64,000 nucleotides of DNA from Owenia fusiformis (lineage: Eukaryota; Annelida; Polychaeta; Sabellida; Oweniidae). The position numbers and the translations under genes were made by a program. The stretch covers positions 30,714,867-30,778,866 of the forward strand of contig CAIIXF020000008.1 of assembly GCA_903813345.2 (NCBI GenBank), read 5' to 3'. This document shows, one piece after another, positions 50,452 through 62,700 of this stretch. The stretch's first letter is position 1, and each line of letters begins with the position of its first letter. The notes under the pieces are model-generated. The model saw only the letters and a list, made by a program, of their open reading frames with translations, had not been told where the DNA came from and made no database searches.

Positions 50452-51234
50452 CTGAAAAGAAAGAAAGAAGATTTTACTTTGGAATGTTGAATATTCTTAT
50501 TTGCAGGACCAAAAGAGGATCAAAAATACAAAATGTTTTTATTTGCCCTCAATTTCTATCCTCTCTGTTTCACTTATATCAGTACAGCATTAGCTACATA
50601 ATTCCTCCATAATATATATATAAACTGATTAAAAATACATAATCTGTAAACAGAAAATATGTCTGATATGAATGTTGATGAGATAAGCTTAAATCCAGGC
50701 CATAGTAAGATACAGTATTCACATTTAGAGGTTCAACATGGGATATAACAAATATCCAACAAGGCATTGATATGACAAAATTTCAATGCCTGGAGAAGTG
50801 TAACACTTGTTACAGATACTAAATAACAGTCATAGAAACTGTGGCTGTTACCACTATTTCAAGTATGAAATGAAACAGGAAAAGTGCTTCAAATTTGAGG
50901 GACAAGTGACTTCATTTTAGAGCAAGTTTTACTGTAACACCATGTCGATAAAGCTTATTGACAATTTAACATGATTAAAGCCTACTAAAAGTAACCAAAT
51001 ATAAGCAATACATATTTTTATCAATGATATCTGCAATGGTAAAATATTTACCAGGCAAATATGTCCTGACTTTTTATAGGCTGACCTTGTTTAAGTGTCA
51101 CATAAACACCCTTAAACTATTTTAATCCTAAAATATCATATTTCTAAATAGGAATTAAAGAGGCAAATATTTAGGTAATGGGAAAAGTGTAACTTTTATT
51201 CATTGGAAGGGGTAAACGGGATTATCTTTTGATC
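50452..51234. other. Upstream intron or intergenic DNA
   Basis: Nothing bounded. The phrase ACAAGGCATTGATATGACAAAAT near 50758 resembles the left flank of the pearl-like element at 51528. Confidence 0.4.
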
Positions 51235-51241
51235 TTCCTTC

Positions 51242-51374
51242 GATTTTTCTTTAGTCTTGCCTCAAGACCGTGGACCCCCCCCCTCCCTTATCTACTTCTC
51301 CAACAGAACATACAGGTCACAAAATAGGAGGGGGGGGGGGTCCAGGGTCTTGAAGCAAAACTAATTTTTCTTCA
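51242..51374 (+). repeat. Foldback with C and G tracts
   Basis: TTTAGTCTTGCCTCAAGACC then GTGGACCCC and a C run (to 51288) is the inverse of a G run then TCCAGGGTCTTGAAGC and AAAACTAATTTTTC (from 51326). The arms are ~47 bp, the loop ~37 bp. Confidence 0.75.
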
Positions 51375-51527
51375 AAAATATTATTTTCTGTTGAAACTAG
51401 TAACAACAACAATGGTTCAGATATAAACCCGCGAGAAGATATTATATACCATATACTTATGGTATCTTTAGAAACCCATAATGATTATAATTCACTTGAA
51501 TTAAGAGACATTGATATATAGATATAT

Positions 51528-53048
51528 ACAAGGCATTAACATGACAAAATGTCACCACCTAGTTGCTCACAATATTATGAGTTCAAACTTAAGTCAGATT
51601 TGAATTTCTGAGAACTTGTAAAGTCAAATTTGAACTTCTGAAAAGATGTAGATGATTTTGAAAAAAAAATTGGTCAATTTGAAGCAAGTTGAAAACAGAC
51701 CTTTTTGACCTTTTTTGACCTTGAGAAGGTCATTAAAGGTCAAATGTCAAATCTAAAGTCAGATTTGAATTTCTGAGAACATGTAGATGATTTTGAAAAA
51801 AATAATTAGTCAATTTGAAGCAAGTTGAAAAAAGACCTTTTTGACCTTTTTTTACCTTGAGAAGGTCATTGAAGGTCAAATGTCAAATCTAAAGTCATAT
51901 TTGAATTTCTGAGAACATGTAGATGATTATGAAAAATTTTTTAGTCAATTTGAAGCAAGATGAAAAAATACCTTTTTGACCTTTTTTGACATTGAGAAGG
52001 TCATTGAAGGTCAAATGTCAAATCTAAAGTCAGATTTGAATTTCTGAGAACATGTAGATGATTTTGAAAAAAAATTTTAGTCAATTTGAAGCAAGTTGAA
52101 AAAAGACCTTTTTGACCTTTTTTGACTTTGAGAAGGTCATTGAAGGTCAAATGTCAAATCTAAAGTCAGATTTGAATTTCTGAGAACATGTAGATGATTT
52201 TGAAAAAAAAATTTAGTCAATTTGAAGCAAGTTGAAAAAAGACCTTTTTGACCTTTTTTGACTTTGAGAAGGTCATTGAAGGTCAAATGTAAAATCTAAA
52301 GTCAGATTTGAATTTCTGAGAACATGTAGATGATTTTGAAAAAAAAAATTAGTCAATTTGAAGCAAGTTGAAAAAAGACCTTTTTGACCTTTTTTGACCT
52401 TGAGAAGGTCATTGAAGGTCAAATCTAAAGTCAGATTTGAATTTCTGAGAACACGTAGATGATTTTGAAAATTTTTTTTAGTCAATTTGAAGCAAGTTGA
52501 AAACAGACCTTTTTGACCTTTTTTGACCTTGAGAAGGTCATTGAAGGTCAAATCTAAAGTCAGATTTGAATTTCTGAGAACACGTAGATGATTTTGAAAA
52601 AAAAATTTAGTCAATTTGAAGCAAGTTGAAAACAGACCTTTTTTGACCTTGAGAAGGTCATTGAAGGTCAAATGTCAAATCTAAAGTCAGATTTGAAGGT
52701 CAAATGTCAAATCTAAAGTTAGATTTGAATTCTGAGAACATGTAGATGATTTTGAAAAAAAATTTAGTCAATGTGAAGCAAGTTGAAAAAAGACCTTTTT
52801 GACCTGGAGAAGGTCATTGAAGGTCAAATGTCAAATCTAAAGTCAGATTTGAACTTCTGAGAACATGTAGATGATTTAGAAAAAAATTGAAGTCAGTCTA
52901 AACAGTATTTGTTAAGTTATAGGAAGTTGTAAGAAATTGTTACAGACGCCAACCGCCGGACGCCAACCACCAACCACCGGACGCCAACCGCCGTCGCAAA
53001 AAAAACGGAGACCATAACAATATGTCACCACTTTTGGTGGTGACATAA
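51528..53048 (+). mobile_element. Pearl/HINE-like element with internal minisatellite
   Basis: The left subterminal motif ATGTCACCACC (51549) is the inverse of the right end. The right end is a hairpin, TATGTCACCACTTTTGGTGG followed by TGACATAATA. Before the hairpin lies a run of ACGCCAACC units (52947-52992) and an AACGGAGACCATAACA box. A subterminal inverted repeat, a central tandem array and a 3' hairpin is the plan of pearl elements and other Helentron-associated short elements (HINEs). The start could be 51528 (ACAAGGCATTAACATGACAA), which recurs at another copy. No coding. Confidence 0.65.
51592..52890 (+). repeat. ~130-bp minisatellite, about ten copies
   Basis: GTCAGATTTGAATTTCTGAG recurs every ~125-138 bp, followed by AACATGTAGATGATTTTGAA, GTCAATTTGAAGCAAGTTGA, and GAGAAGGTCATTGAAGGTCA. 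The copies are closely similar. A reading frame of 132 codons inside it is a product of the repetition. Confidence 0.92.
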
Positions 53049-53326
53049 TAACCGAAGGGTCAAAGTGACATCCATTTAACCAGTGAATATAATTAAAAAA
53101 CATTAGAAAAAATAAACATTCTTTAAACATGAGTTTTTTCTTTATATACACATCACGATTAATACCTTTAAAAGAAACTCCCTCATATGTATATATTTGG
53201 TCCAATGTATTTTTACCTGAATGAATTAGATGGCATTCGTAAATAGTGAACTACTGACTATCCTCAGATTCAGAAGTATAGTACAAGCATACCATACCGA
53301 GATGAAAACACAATATCAACAGCAAA

Positions 53327-53447
53327 ATGTCACTACCTGCCATTTGTTACAGACACCAAACACAGACAACCAACTGCCAAACACTGTCCACAAAAAAGTT
53401 GGAGACTATAAAAATATGTGTGTCTCACCAATTCTTGTTGTGACATA
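53327..53447 (+). mobile_element. Pearl/HINE-like short element
   Basis: ATGTCACTACCTGCCATTTG left, then ACACCAAACACAGACAACC-type repeats, CACAAAAAAGTTGGAGACTA, and a partly decayed right hairpin (TCTCACCAATTCTTGTTGTG then ACATAA). Confidence 0.62.
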
Positions 53448-53988
53448 AAAATGCAAACCCTGATTATTGTAAATTGTATATTTGTTAATTGTAAATTATA
53501 AATCAGGTACATATGTACATGTCATTTAAAACAGAGTGGTGAAATTAAAGTCAATTATAAAATTATGGGGATATTCAAGAAGCAGGTAAAGCTAATCTGA
53601 AGTGAGCGGTGCAACTTGTATCAGGGTGGAGGTATCACCGCTCAATATTGCCTCATGGGGAATACTGATTTCTAATGTTGATTTTGTTCAAATACATTGA
53701 AATTCAAATTGACACAAGTTTAAAATTGTTCAACTAGAATTGACCTCTTCGTGATTTACAAGAGATTATCGAAACTTTAACTTAAATACAACTTCCTTGT
53801 TTACAATTTTTGCAACACTATTTTTTAATGTTTATTTACAGTAGAATGATCGATACTTTATGGCACACATAAAACACTTGTAATAAATGCTATTATATAC
53901 ACAGTACCTAACCTAAAGTTAACTTGAAATTAATAGCGGAGTTTAACATATAATACAGTTGCAAAGAAAGTGAAGAATACATCCTACC

Positions 53989-54100
53989 AACAAGCCATTA
54001 ACATGCAAAATGCCAACAAAAAATCCAAAATGCCAAACACCAGCCACCACAAAAAGTTGGAGATTATAACAATATGTCACCAGTTGTGGTGGTGACATAA
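53989..54100 (+). mobile_element. Pearl/HINE-like short element
   Basis: ACAAGCCATTAACATGCAAA left flank as at 51528, CCAAACACCAGCCACCAC core, AAAAAGTTGGAGATTATAAC and a clean hairpin ATGTCACCAGTTGTGGTGGT then GACATAA. Confidence 0.65.
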
Positions 54101-54706
54101 TAATTTAATCATTGATCTTACATGTTAGTACACTTCACCCTATTGTTATTCATTCATTAAAATGATGAATTTAACTGAGATATATTTAATCAAAAACATA
54201 AAAATTAGGATTTAAAACCCTACTGATCGGTAAAAACATAAGGAAATACTGTAAATATATCAGTCAGAGATTGACATGGTAACAGTGAGCTTGATCACAA
54301 ACTCGGTATTCAGTTTTTTCAGATGAGCCTGAGATAAGTCCATAGCACAGAATTTCATATGTTTCCATTATAACCCATTGCCACGGTATAATGATCGTGG
54401 GCCCTATAGATGTGTTGCATCTTTCATTTAATATTCACTACTTTCATTCAATCATAGTTAATTGAATGAAATCAAAAGTAATATACAAGTGATAAAAATG
54501 AAAGTGATAACTTTTATAAAATATATACCTTAAAGGTAAATAATCACAACTGATCTTTCTTCTGAAATGTTGGTGTTGGACTGGTAGAAAATGGACATGA
54601 AATGGAATGAGTTAAAAATATTGAAAATTGTAACAATTTTATTGGAATTCACTTTTTAGTCATTTGGTGATTTTGTAAACCTATATGTAAATGCAAATCT
54701 ACAGAC

Positions 54707-54830
54707 CTAAAGGCACGCCTGTCCGGGAGCTGTAGTATTCAATTCAATGCCCCATACGGGAATCAAACCCAGGACCCTCTGCCCACAAGTCAGATGCCCT
54801 ACATATGAGCCATAAGTACACCATCCCCCC
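54707..54830 (-). mobile_element. tRNA-derived SINE
   Basis: On the minus strand TGGCTCATATGTAGGGC (from 54812) fits a pol III A box, and GGTTTGATTCC (54769-54759) a B box about 30 nt later, followed by CGTATGGGGCATTGAATTG. The acceptor stem of a true tRNA is not formed, so it is a SINE head and not a tRNA gene. Confidence 0.65.
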
Positions 54831-54900
54831 TGAAGGAGGACGTCCTGTCGTAACTGATACACAAGGGTTATCCTAATGTTGCCACTACTGTTACCACCTG

Positions 54901-54993
54901 ACGGCACACCCCTCCAGGATGCTGTAGTCTAATGAGCCAGAAACTAGAGTGAAAGGGAGTGTGCTTAATGCAATGCCCCGTACGAGAATCAAA
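54901..54993 (-). mobile_element. Second, decayed SINE fragment
   Basis: Shares GGCACRCCYNTCC...GCTGTAGT and ATGCCCC(A/G)TACG(G/A)GAATCAAA with the SINE just to its left, in the same orientation. Confidence 0.5.
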
Positions 54994-55309
54994 AAAAATA
55001 ATGAAAAATTCTGTTTCTCAAAGGACATGTGTGAGTTTATCAGCTTGCATATCAACCAAATCTAAAAAAGGACCACTCTACAAGACGATCAGATACTTTC
55101 CCAAAGGGAGGTGTGGTTTTACAATTTTTACTGGAAGTATAGTCATATGACATCAGATATATGCTGATTTCATCTCAATGATTATGATCTGATAATTTCC
55201 ATTTTTCATCTGAATTAGGCAATATGTAGGAAGCACTGCGTAAAGTTACAAAGATCACTGAGCACAATTGAAAAATAAAGTGATTTCTGTTATACGACAA
55301 CTTCATATT

Positions 55310-55476
55310 ACAGGGGTTTCATTAGCAGCAGACAAAAGGCGATCGTTGTTTTCACAAAATCGCCTGTTGTTAAAGGACTTTTCAACTTTTCCATGTAATT
55401 TTATGATTTTCATTAATTTTGCCTGTTGTTTTCAATTATTTAGCCTTTTTGTAAGAAATTATAGTGAAAACCCTGT
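55310..55476 (+). mobile_element. MITE with ACAGGGGTTTCA ends
   Basis: ACAGGGGTTTCATTAGCA left and TAGTGAAAACCCTGT right are inverted; ATT flanks both ends (55307-55309, 55477-55479). A 3-bp duplication suggests a Harbinger-type element. 167 bp, no coding. Confidence 0.7.
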
Positions 55477-56605
55477 ATTACATGCAAAACTTGTTTAGAT
55501 TGGATTGACTCACAGTCCAGGCCCACAGTGTAAATAATTAGATATCTGCGATATAACGCTCTGACTTATCAAACACTCCCCAGATTGCAGATCAAGTCGT
55601 AGTAGCCTTTCTCATACAGATAAAGATACAGAATTTCTGTAAGTCTAAAAAATGGCTTACTTTATCTCAACCTCAAAGTGTCATCAGGAATATAATATGA
55701 TTATGACGGTACAATATGGTAAGTTACAGCAAGGACGTCCTTACTTACAGTCAGCAGTCACTGACAAAAATCAATGTACAAAAAAAGTTTCAAACTTTTT
55801 TATCAAAAAATGTCAACAATTCGAACACTCGCTTATTTACTGAAAATAAAAACAGTTGGTCTTACCTAAAACTTCTACTTGAACAGTGCTGCTTTGTGAT
55901 ATTGTACAGAATATGTTTCAAGATGAAAGACAGCTTAAACTGAACATAACATCGAAATTAAAACTCAAAATAAAAAACAACCTGTTTTAAATAGCGCAAC
56001 ATCCGGGCCTTTTCAAAATGTCCTCGAAAGTTTTAGCGGGAAATTTAAAAGTTTGAAAGTTTCATATTATGATAAGCGCACGGGTCATTTGTTTCAATTT
56101 ATTTGGTCAGTTTCACATTCATTCATACTTAACCACATGCACGAATGCGTTCTATTCAAGAGGAAGTGATAGAAGAATCCCCATATGAATCTCTGTAAGG
56201 CTCGACGGCCCTATTTTCATGGTTAATTTTCTAAAAATGTCACCCGAATATTAGATCTACATGATCATGGACTGGAAATTCCATATGAAACGCTGTCCTG
56301 TTCAATTCCAAAATATATTGAATGCGAGGTGAAACCTCATATTATCTTTGGATTTACATATGATGCTAATACTTAAAAGTGCCAGGCTGCAATAATATTC
56401 CATAGAGACGGAATGCGCAATTTGACAACGCGGCCAGTGTATAGCAATTGAACTATTCATTTAATTATAGATGTCACATAAGTCCAATTCGAAAATATGT
56501 GTATGGCTTGAATATTGTTATGTTTTAACAATAACTCCTTTGTAACAATGAGTCCTCTAGCACTACACATTCATGAATATGGTGAAAAGGACAACAAGGG
56601 CAACA

Positions 56606-57501
56606 AGGGGAGACCGGGGCAAAACGCAACACGGGGCAAGAGGGCGACACTCGATTTTTCAAAAGCGTTTGTTTAGAGCGTTTATCATAAGTCGCCGTGT
56701 CTGACGCCAGTTGAGAAATTGCAGAAAACAGGAACGCATTGGCGGGAAAATGTAGGTTACTTAAACTTGAATTTTGGACTAAGCCTACCTTGATTAATCG
56801 TATCACTTTCAATGATTGCCTGTAAATCAAAAAGTATCTAGGCCTGTAGAACATCCCCGAAATGAATCGATGATTCTAACATCTCATGCATCCACTTCAC
56901 TTAAATAGATGATAAACAGTTCAGAAAGCATTCCATATGCAGAGGCATTCTGAAAACATGTAAAAGAAATATGGCTAATGCTCTGGGCGGGGAACATAAC
57001 CATATAGCCTACGAGACAGCTGGCAAAACGCATTTTGATACTCATAGCAAAGTTCTGTTTCTCAGGGCTGAGCAGATTTGAGATGTCATGGTTTATCATG
57101 ATGGGCAAAACGGCACAACTTAAAATATCGAGACACTGGCGGATCCAGGGGGGCCCAAAAGTTTTGTAGGGCCTCAAAATGGCCCTTTTTGGGCATAGGA
57201 TTTGGCCTTTATAGGTCTTCTTAGGCCAAATGATCAAATTTGGCCTATAATTTTCAAAATTTGGGCCCAATTTTTGGTTTATGGGTCCAAAATTTATACC
57301 TGACTCAAAATGCCTCCTCCTTGTTAGTTCCTGGATCCATCACTGTGAGAGAAACCGTTTGCCCGGAGTTAAGTTATAAATGAAGCTCATTGGATATGCA
57401 TATGGGATGAGGAGTGGCCGTGAGAGACCTAGGCTACGTCACGATTTTATAACAAAAGTTTTTTAATGCCGAAAAAGTGTCCCGTTGGCCCCCGGTCCCC
57501 T
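56606..57501 (+). mobile_element. Probable DNA transposon with GGGGACCGGGG ends
   Basis: Left AGGGGAGACCGGGGCAAAAC and right GGCCCCCGGTCCCCTT are imperfect inverted repeats, with CGGGGCAAG / GTGTCCCG phrases inside. It would enclose the MITE at 57134-57347. No clear target duplication, so the borders are tentative. Confidence 0.42.
57134..57347 (+). mobile_element. MITE, GGCGGATCC family
   Basis: CACTGGCGGATCCAGG left and CCTGGATCCATCACTGTG right, with GGCCT-rich interior like the copy at 27812. Flanks CGAGA and AGAGA differ by one base, consistent with a 5-bp duplication. Confidence 0.72.
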
Positions 57502-57687
57502 TATTATTTCATTATAGTAAAATAGAAAATTTCTTGTAGGGCAGTATATGGATTTTCTGATTTTTTTTCTTTCTTGCAAAGTTGGGTATAAATAGAAGTT
57601 AGGAGAATTTGTAACATAGCCAGACATGACGGCAACATGGTGGCGTCAAGTCGTCAATATTGGAAAATCAAACTCCAAAAATACAGT

Positions 57688-58412
57688 TGTAATGCGACCT
57701 TACTAGGGGTATTGATGGTACTGAAAATACAGCTAAGCAAAAAGAACAAAGGACAGAGGGTATTTACAAGGATAACAATCGGATAAAATCAACACGGTTT
57801 ACAACATCAAATATTTATTTACAACATATAACAATACATGCATACAGTAATATAAAACAAGCCACAGACAATAAGAGATAAAATGGAAATGCTAATAACG
57901 AGATCCAACCCCGGAGCGCCAGAGGGCTAAGCCACGCCCTAACTTCCGTTATCGTAATACATCTAACATTATCAAGTATTTGATCTCAAACTACCAGAAG
58001 TGATAAAGTCAAAGGCATACCTTGTTGTACTATACCTAATGTACTTCCGTATATCAAACCTAGTACCAATATCCAATACTCAACAAAGCATGGTCCAAAA
58101 TCCAAACATCAAACAAGAAGCCACAATCACATAGTCTTCATCGTATCCTGCCCTCTGGTCAACTGACGAACTCAACCTTGTGCAACTCACACATAAAATT
58201 CAGCTGTACCAAAACCGGTTTAACCAATCAGAGCTCTTTATTTCAAATATCGTCATACGACAAATTATAGTGTACTAGTTTTTAGCGACAGATATCAATC
58301 TAAATAAATACCTAGTTCTAATAGCAGGTTTCTATAATGCTGTTCTATTTTCACGACGTTAGCATTGTTTGGAAGTTAAAAACATGAAAAGCCTTATCAA
58401 GCAACCGTTACA
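57688..58412 (-). repeat. 3' LTR of the Ty3/Gypsy element
   Basis: On the minus strand the LTR runs from TGTAACGGTTGC to GCATTACA, about 725 bp. It begins directly after the purine tract. The other LTR is outside the window, so the borders rest on the TG...CA ends and the purine tract. Confidence 0.7.
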
Positions 58413-58430
58413 CAACTCCCCTCCTTCTGA
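58413..58430 (-). other. Polypurine tract of the Ty3/Gypsy element
   Basis: The minus strand reads AGAAGGAGGGGAGTTG just before the LTR, the normal plus-strand priming site. Confidence 0.7.
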
Positions 58431-59786
58431 GAAGATGGCGTCCTCGCCAAAAATCTAAATCATAATATAAAATATAACGGTTGCGTTAATTATCAAATCA
58501 ATCAAATAACATTAAAATATACGGATCATCTAATCCTCTAATCTCAATCTTTATTCCTAGTCTTTACCAATAATGTCTATATACAAATACAATGTGTCAC
58601 CATCATTTTCCGTGAATCAAAACCCAAATCAAAATAACTAAACTAGTCTAACAGACTGTAATTCCATGTTAATCAGAATAGTTAGTGTTATTGTTTATAC
58701 TCCAGTTCATTATGTATAAGTATGTTGCTTTATTACGTTGTTATGCTCAGTGAAACCCCATTTTAAGTTACCCTTCTCCTTACGAGAATCTAACTGGCAT
58801 TCCTAACTCTATATCCCAATTTACTGTAATGCATGACACCTCCCCATAGCACAATCTAACGTGCTCAACCACTTAGTCCTATTACAATTCAGCAATGCCT
58901 GAACACATCTGTTCAATATGATATGTATTCAGTCCGGTTCTGATCACAAAGTCATATCCCTACTATTTTCAGTTGAAGAAAACAAAGATGAAAATTTCCA
59001 TTTACAAACAATTGGTTATCGATTCACTCATTACATTCACAATCTCATTTATTCAAGGGGTAGCTAGTCCCATATCATGCATTCAACCAATCCCTTGGAA
59101 TGTATCGTTTCCATTAGTGTATCCATCACTTCTGTCAATTCAACTTCTTAAATCTACTTGCTTCTCATTCATAATTCGTGCATGTAAACTATTATCAAGT
59201 TTCACTTTCGCAAGCAAGATTGCCATATATCCATACAGACAAGTTTTGCACTAAAGGCATAGCAAAAGAGAAATTTGGTGAAGCATAACGAGTGTTACAG
59301 TTATCTATGGTAATCATATTCGGGCAAGCAGTAACTTGCATGATCACAGATATTCGAGGCCAAAACTGTTAAGCTTCTTACTCCAGTGCTTCTGCGTGAC
59401 ACAACTTAAACTATACTTCAAAATGGTACATACAACATAGGCAATCCATTTGCCAAAGCCACCCAGCCATAGGCATCTCAAAATCACTATGTACAAAATC
59501 TCGTATGTCATCCTCATTTCATATCGTTTTGAATTATACAAATTTACTAACAGCAATCAAAGTTTTCAGTTCAAAATAGTAACAAACGTGAACCAATTCC
59601 TCTTGTAAGTAAACGTATATGTGCACAAACCAAAATGCCATTTATTCAAACAACTTATCTAATATCAACACTAAATTAACAAACGCATGTTTTTATGTTT
59701 TTCATATTTTAATTTAAAATTTGTCCTCCTCTAGCAGAACCATGATTTAAACCATGTATTTTCTACACTATCATATCTAATAGTTC
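58431..59786 (-). other. Spacer between pol and the 3' LTR
   Basis: About 1.36 kb with no long reading frame and no feature recognised; probably the 3' non-coding part of the element. Confidence 0.55.
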
Positions 59787-62700
59787 CTACTTAACAATTG
59801 GGATTTCATTGTTTCTAATGAATGACTTGGAGAAATCATTTAAGTTCTCCCAGGGCTCAAATGTGTTTGCCGAGGAATCGTATCCCTCCCATTTGCACAA
59901 ATATTCCCATTGTCCACGTTTCTTCCTCTTCCCTAAAATTTCCTCAACTTGGAAATATTCTTCTTCTTCATCTGATTCATTTTCATTATCCACATTTGTG
60001 GAAGTATTGTCTGTATTGGGATGACTTTCATCCTCAGTGTCATGAGTTGGTGTTACTGGGGTAACTTCTCTATTTGCATTATTTTCTTTCTGCTCCCTTT
60101 CTTCACCACTATTCTCCTTACTTTTGAACCATGTTGGTTTTTCATCTCCTTTGTAAGGTTTTAAACGGTCTATATGCACCACTGTTGGTTTGCTTCTTCT
60201 TGATCTCTGTATTCTGTATGTTATATCACTGATCCTTTTGGTAATTATATATGGACCTTGGTATGGTCTCTGTAGTTTTGGTGAAATTCCAGGTTTTCTC
60301 AAGGGGCAATGAAGCCATACAGCATCTCCTTCATGCATCGTGGTAGGAGCTGCTTTTACATCATAGATTTTCTTTTGTCTCATACTATTTCTCTTTAGTG
60401 TTTCCCTGGCAAAGGCATGTGTTGTTTCCATTCTCTCTTTCAAAGAGGCAACATAATCTGTTTCTGAATCTTTCTCATCTTGTGGTGGTCCAAACACCAT
60501 ATCCATGGGGAGGTTAAGCTGCCTCCCTAACATCAACTCGCATGGAGTAAATTGAGATGATTCATGTACTGATGTCCTGTAAGCCAACATTAGGAATGGA
60601 AGATACTCATCCCAATCTTTTTGATGTTTGTCCACAAACATGCTCAGCATGCTTTCCAATGTTCTATTGAACCGTTCTACCATTCCATCAGAACAAGGTC
60701 TGAGAGGAGTTGTTCTCGTCTTGGTAATTCCAAATGAATTACAGACTTCTTGGAATATTTTACTCTCATAGTTCCTCCCTTGATCACTGTGCATAGATAA
60801 CGGGCATCCCCATCTATATATGAACTCTTTGCTAACAATGTCAGCTATGGTTTCAGTCTCTTGGTTAGGAATGGCGTATGCCTCCGTCCATTTGGTGAAA
60901 TAGTCAGCTACTATGATTATGTATTTGTTTCCTTTGTTTGTTGTTGGTAATGGTCCTAAAATGTCTGTTGCTATTCGTTCCATTGGAACCCCTACCTGAT
61001 ACAGTTTCATTGGAGCCTTTTTCTTTTTGAAATTCGGCTTTCTAGAGGCACAAGAATCACATTTGTTGCACCAATCCCGAACGTCTGTCCTGATACTATA
61101 CCAGAAATATCTAGATCTCACTTTTTCAATAGTCTTGTGTATACCTAAATGGCCTGCTGTAGCAGTGTTATGCAACTGAGTCATCACATCTTTCCTTAAC
61201 TGTTTTGGAACTACCAACTGCCACCTGATGTTATCTCCTGTGTCTGATTCCCACTTCCTGTATAGAATCCCATCTTTTACCTTAAGGCGGTTCCAATCAG
61301 ATAGTAAATGTTTAAGTGGTTTTCCTTGATTAGAAATATCTTTCCAGGTAATTTTCCTACCTGATTCAACCGATTTAAATACCATTGCGATTTCAGGATC
61401 TCTCATTTGTAATGCTCGTATTTCTTCAGAACTCCAGGCTCCTAGAGCACTTTGTTTTTCATTCTCTGACTGTACTCCATGTATCGCATTTACAGTATTG
61501 TCTTCTTCATTTTTCATTCCACATTGTGGGCATTGCATTCTCGATAAGCCATCAGCATTTGCATGCGAAGCTCCAGGGCGATGTTGTATCTCCATATCAT
61601 AGGAACTCAGCATTTCAAGCCATCGGGCTATCTGACCATCTGGTTCCTTGAAATTAAACAACCACTTCAATGCCCTGTGGTCTGTCCGAATGATAAACTT
61701 TTGTCCGTATAAATATGGTCTGAATCTTTTCACGAAAGTTACTATTGCCAGTAGTTCTTTCCTGGTTACACAATAGTTCCTTTCAGATTTATTCATTGTT
61801 TTGCTTCCAAAGGAAATTGGCCTTTCTACTCCATCTACAATTTGTGAAAGTACACCACCTAATCCAAACTTTGATGCATCGCAATCCAGAACATAGGTTC
61901 CAGTCTCACTAGGATAGGCTAAAATTGGTGCGGAAACAATTGCATTTTTTAATGTCTGAAATGCTTCTTGGCATTCTGAAGTCCAAGTTAACCCTTTCTG
62001 CTTTTCACACAGTTGATGCAATGGACGGGCTATATTGGAAAATCCTTTAACAAATTTCCTATAGTAGCCAACGAATCCTACAAATGCTCTGACTTCCTTC
62101 TGACAAACAGGCGTTTTCCAGTTAACAATCTGCTCAACTTTCTCACTGTCAGTTTCTACACCTTCCCGTGACACTTTATGACCAAGAAAAATTACAGAAG
62201 ATTTGAACAGTGAGCACTTCTTGGGTTTCATTTTTAAACCAGATTTTCTTATTCTGTCAAACACTTCTTTTATCTTCATCAAAGTATCTTCGAAGCTTTT
62301 TCCCCATGTCAAAATGTCATCGATGTAAAGAAGACAGGATTTCCATTGTAGGCCTTTCAGCACTGTTTCCATCAATCTTTGAAATGTTCCAGGTGCCCCT
62401 GTCAAGCCAAAAGGCATCACATTAAATTGATAGAGCCCATCTCTCACTACAAAGCTGGTTTTCTCTTTAGACTCCTTGTCTAACGCCACCTGCCAATAAC
62501 CGGAAGCCATGTCAACTGAACAAAACCATTTTGCTCCAGATAAACTGTCTAAACATGTATCCAGTCTTGGTATGGGATAAGCGTCCTTCTTTGTGACGTC
62601 ATTCAATTTCCTATAATCGATGCAGAAACGTATTGTCTTATCCTTTTTGGTTACTAACACAATTGGTGAACTCCATGGTGCATTCGATGGCTCAATGATT

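Noticed and set aside
52273-52671. 132-codon frame with a repeated TFNDLLKVKKG peptide
   Set aside because: A shadow of the 130-bp minisatellite inside the pearl-like element.
51592-52890. CRISPR-like array
   Set aside because: The units are long and similar throughout, with no unique spacers, and the context is an animal genome.
54746-54815. A tRNA gene
   Set aside because: A and B boxes are present but no acceptor stem or clean cloverleaf forms; a SINE explains it better.
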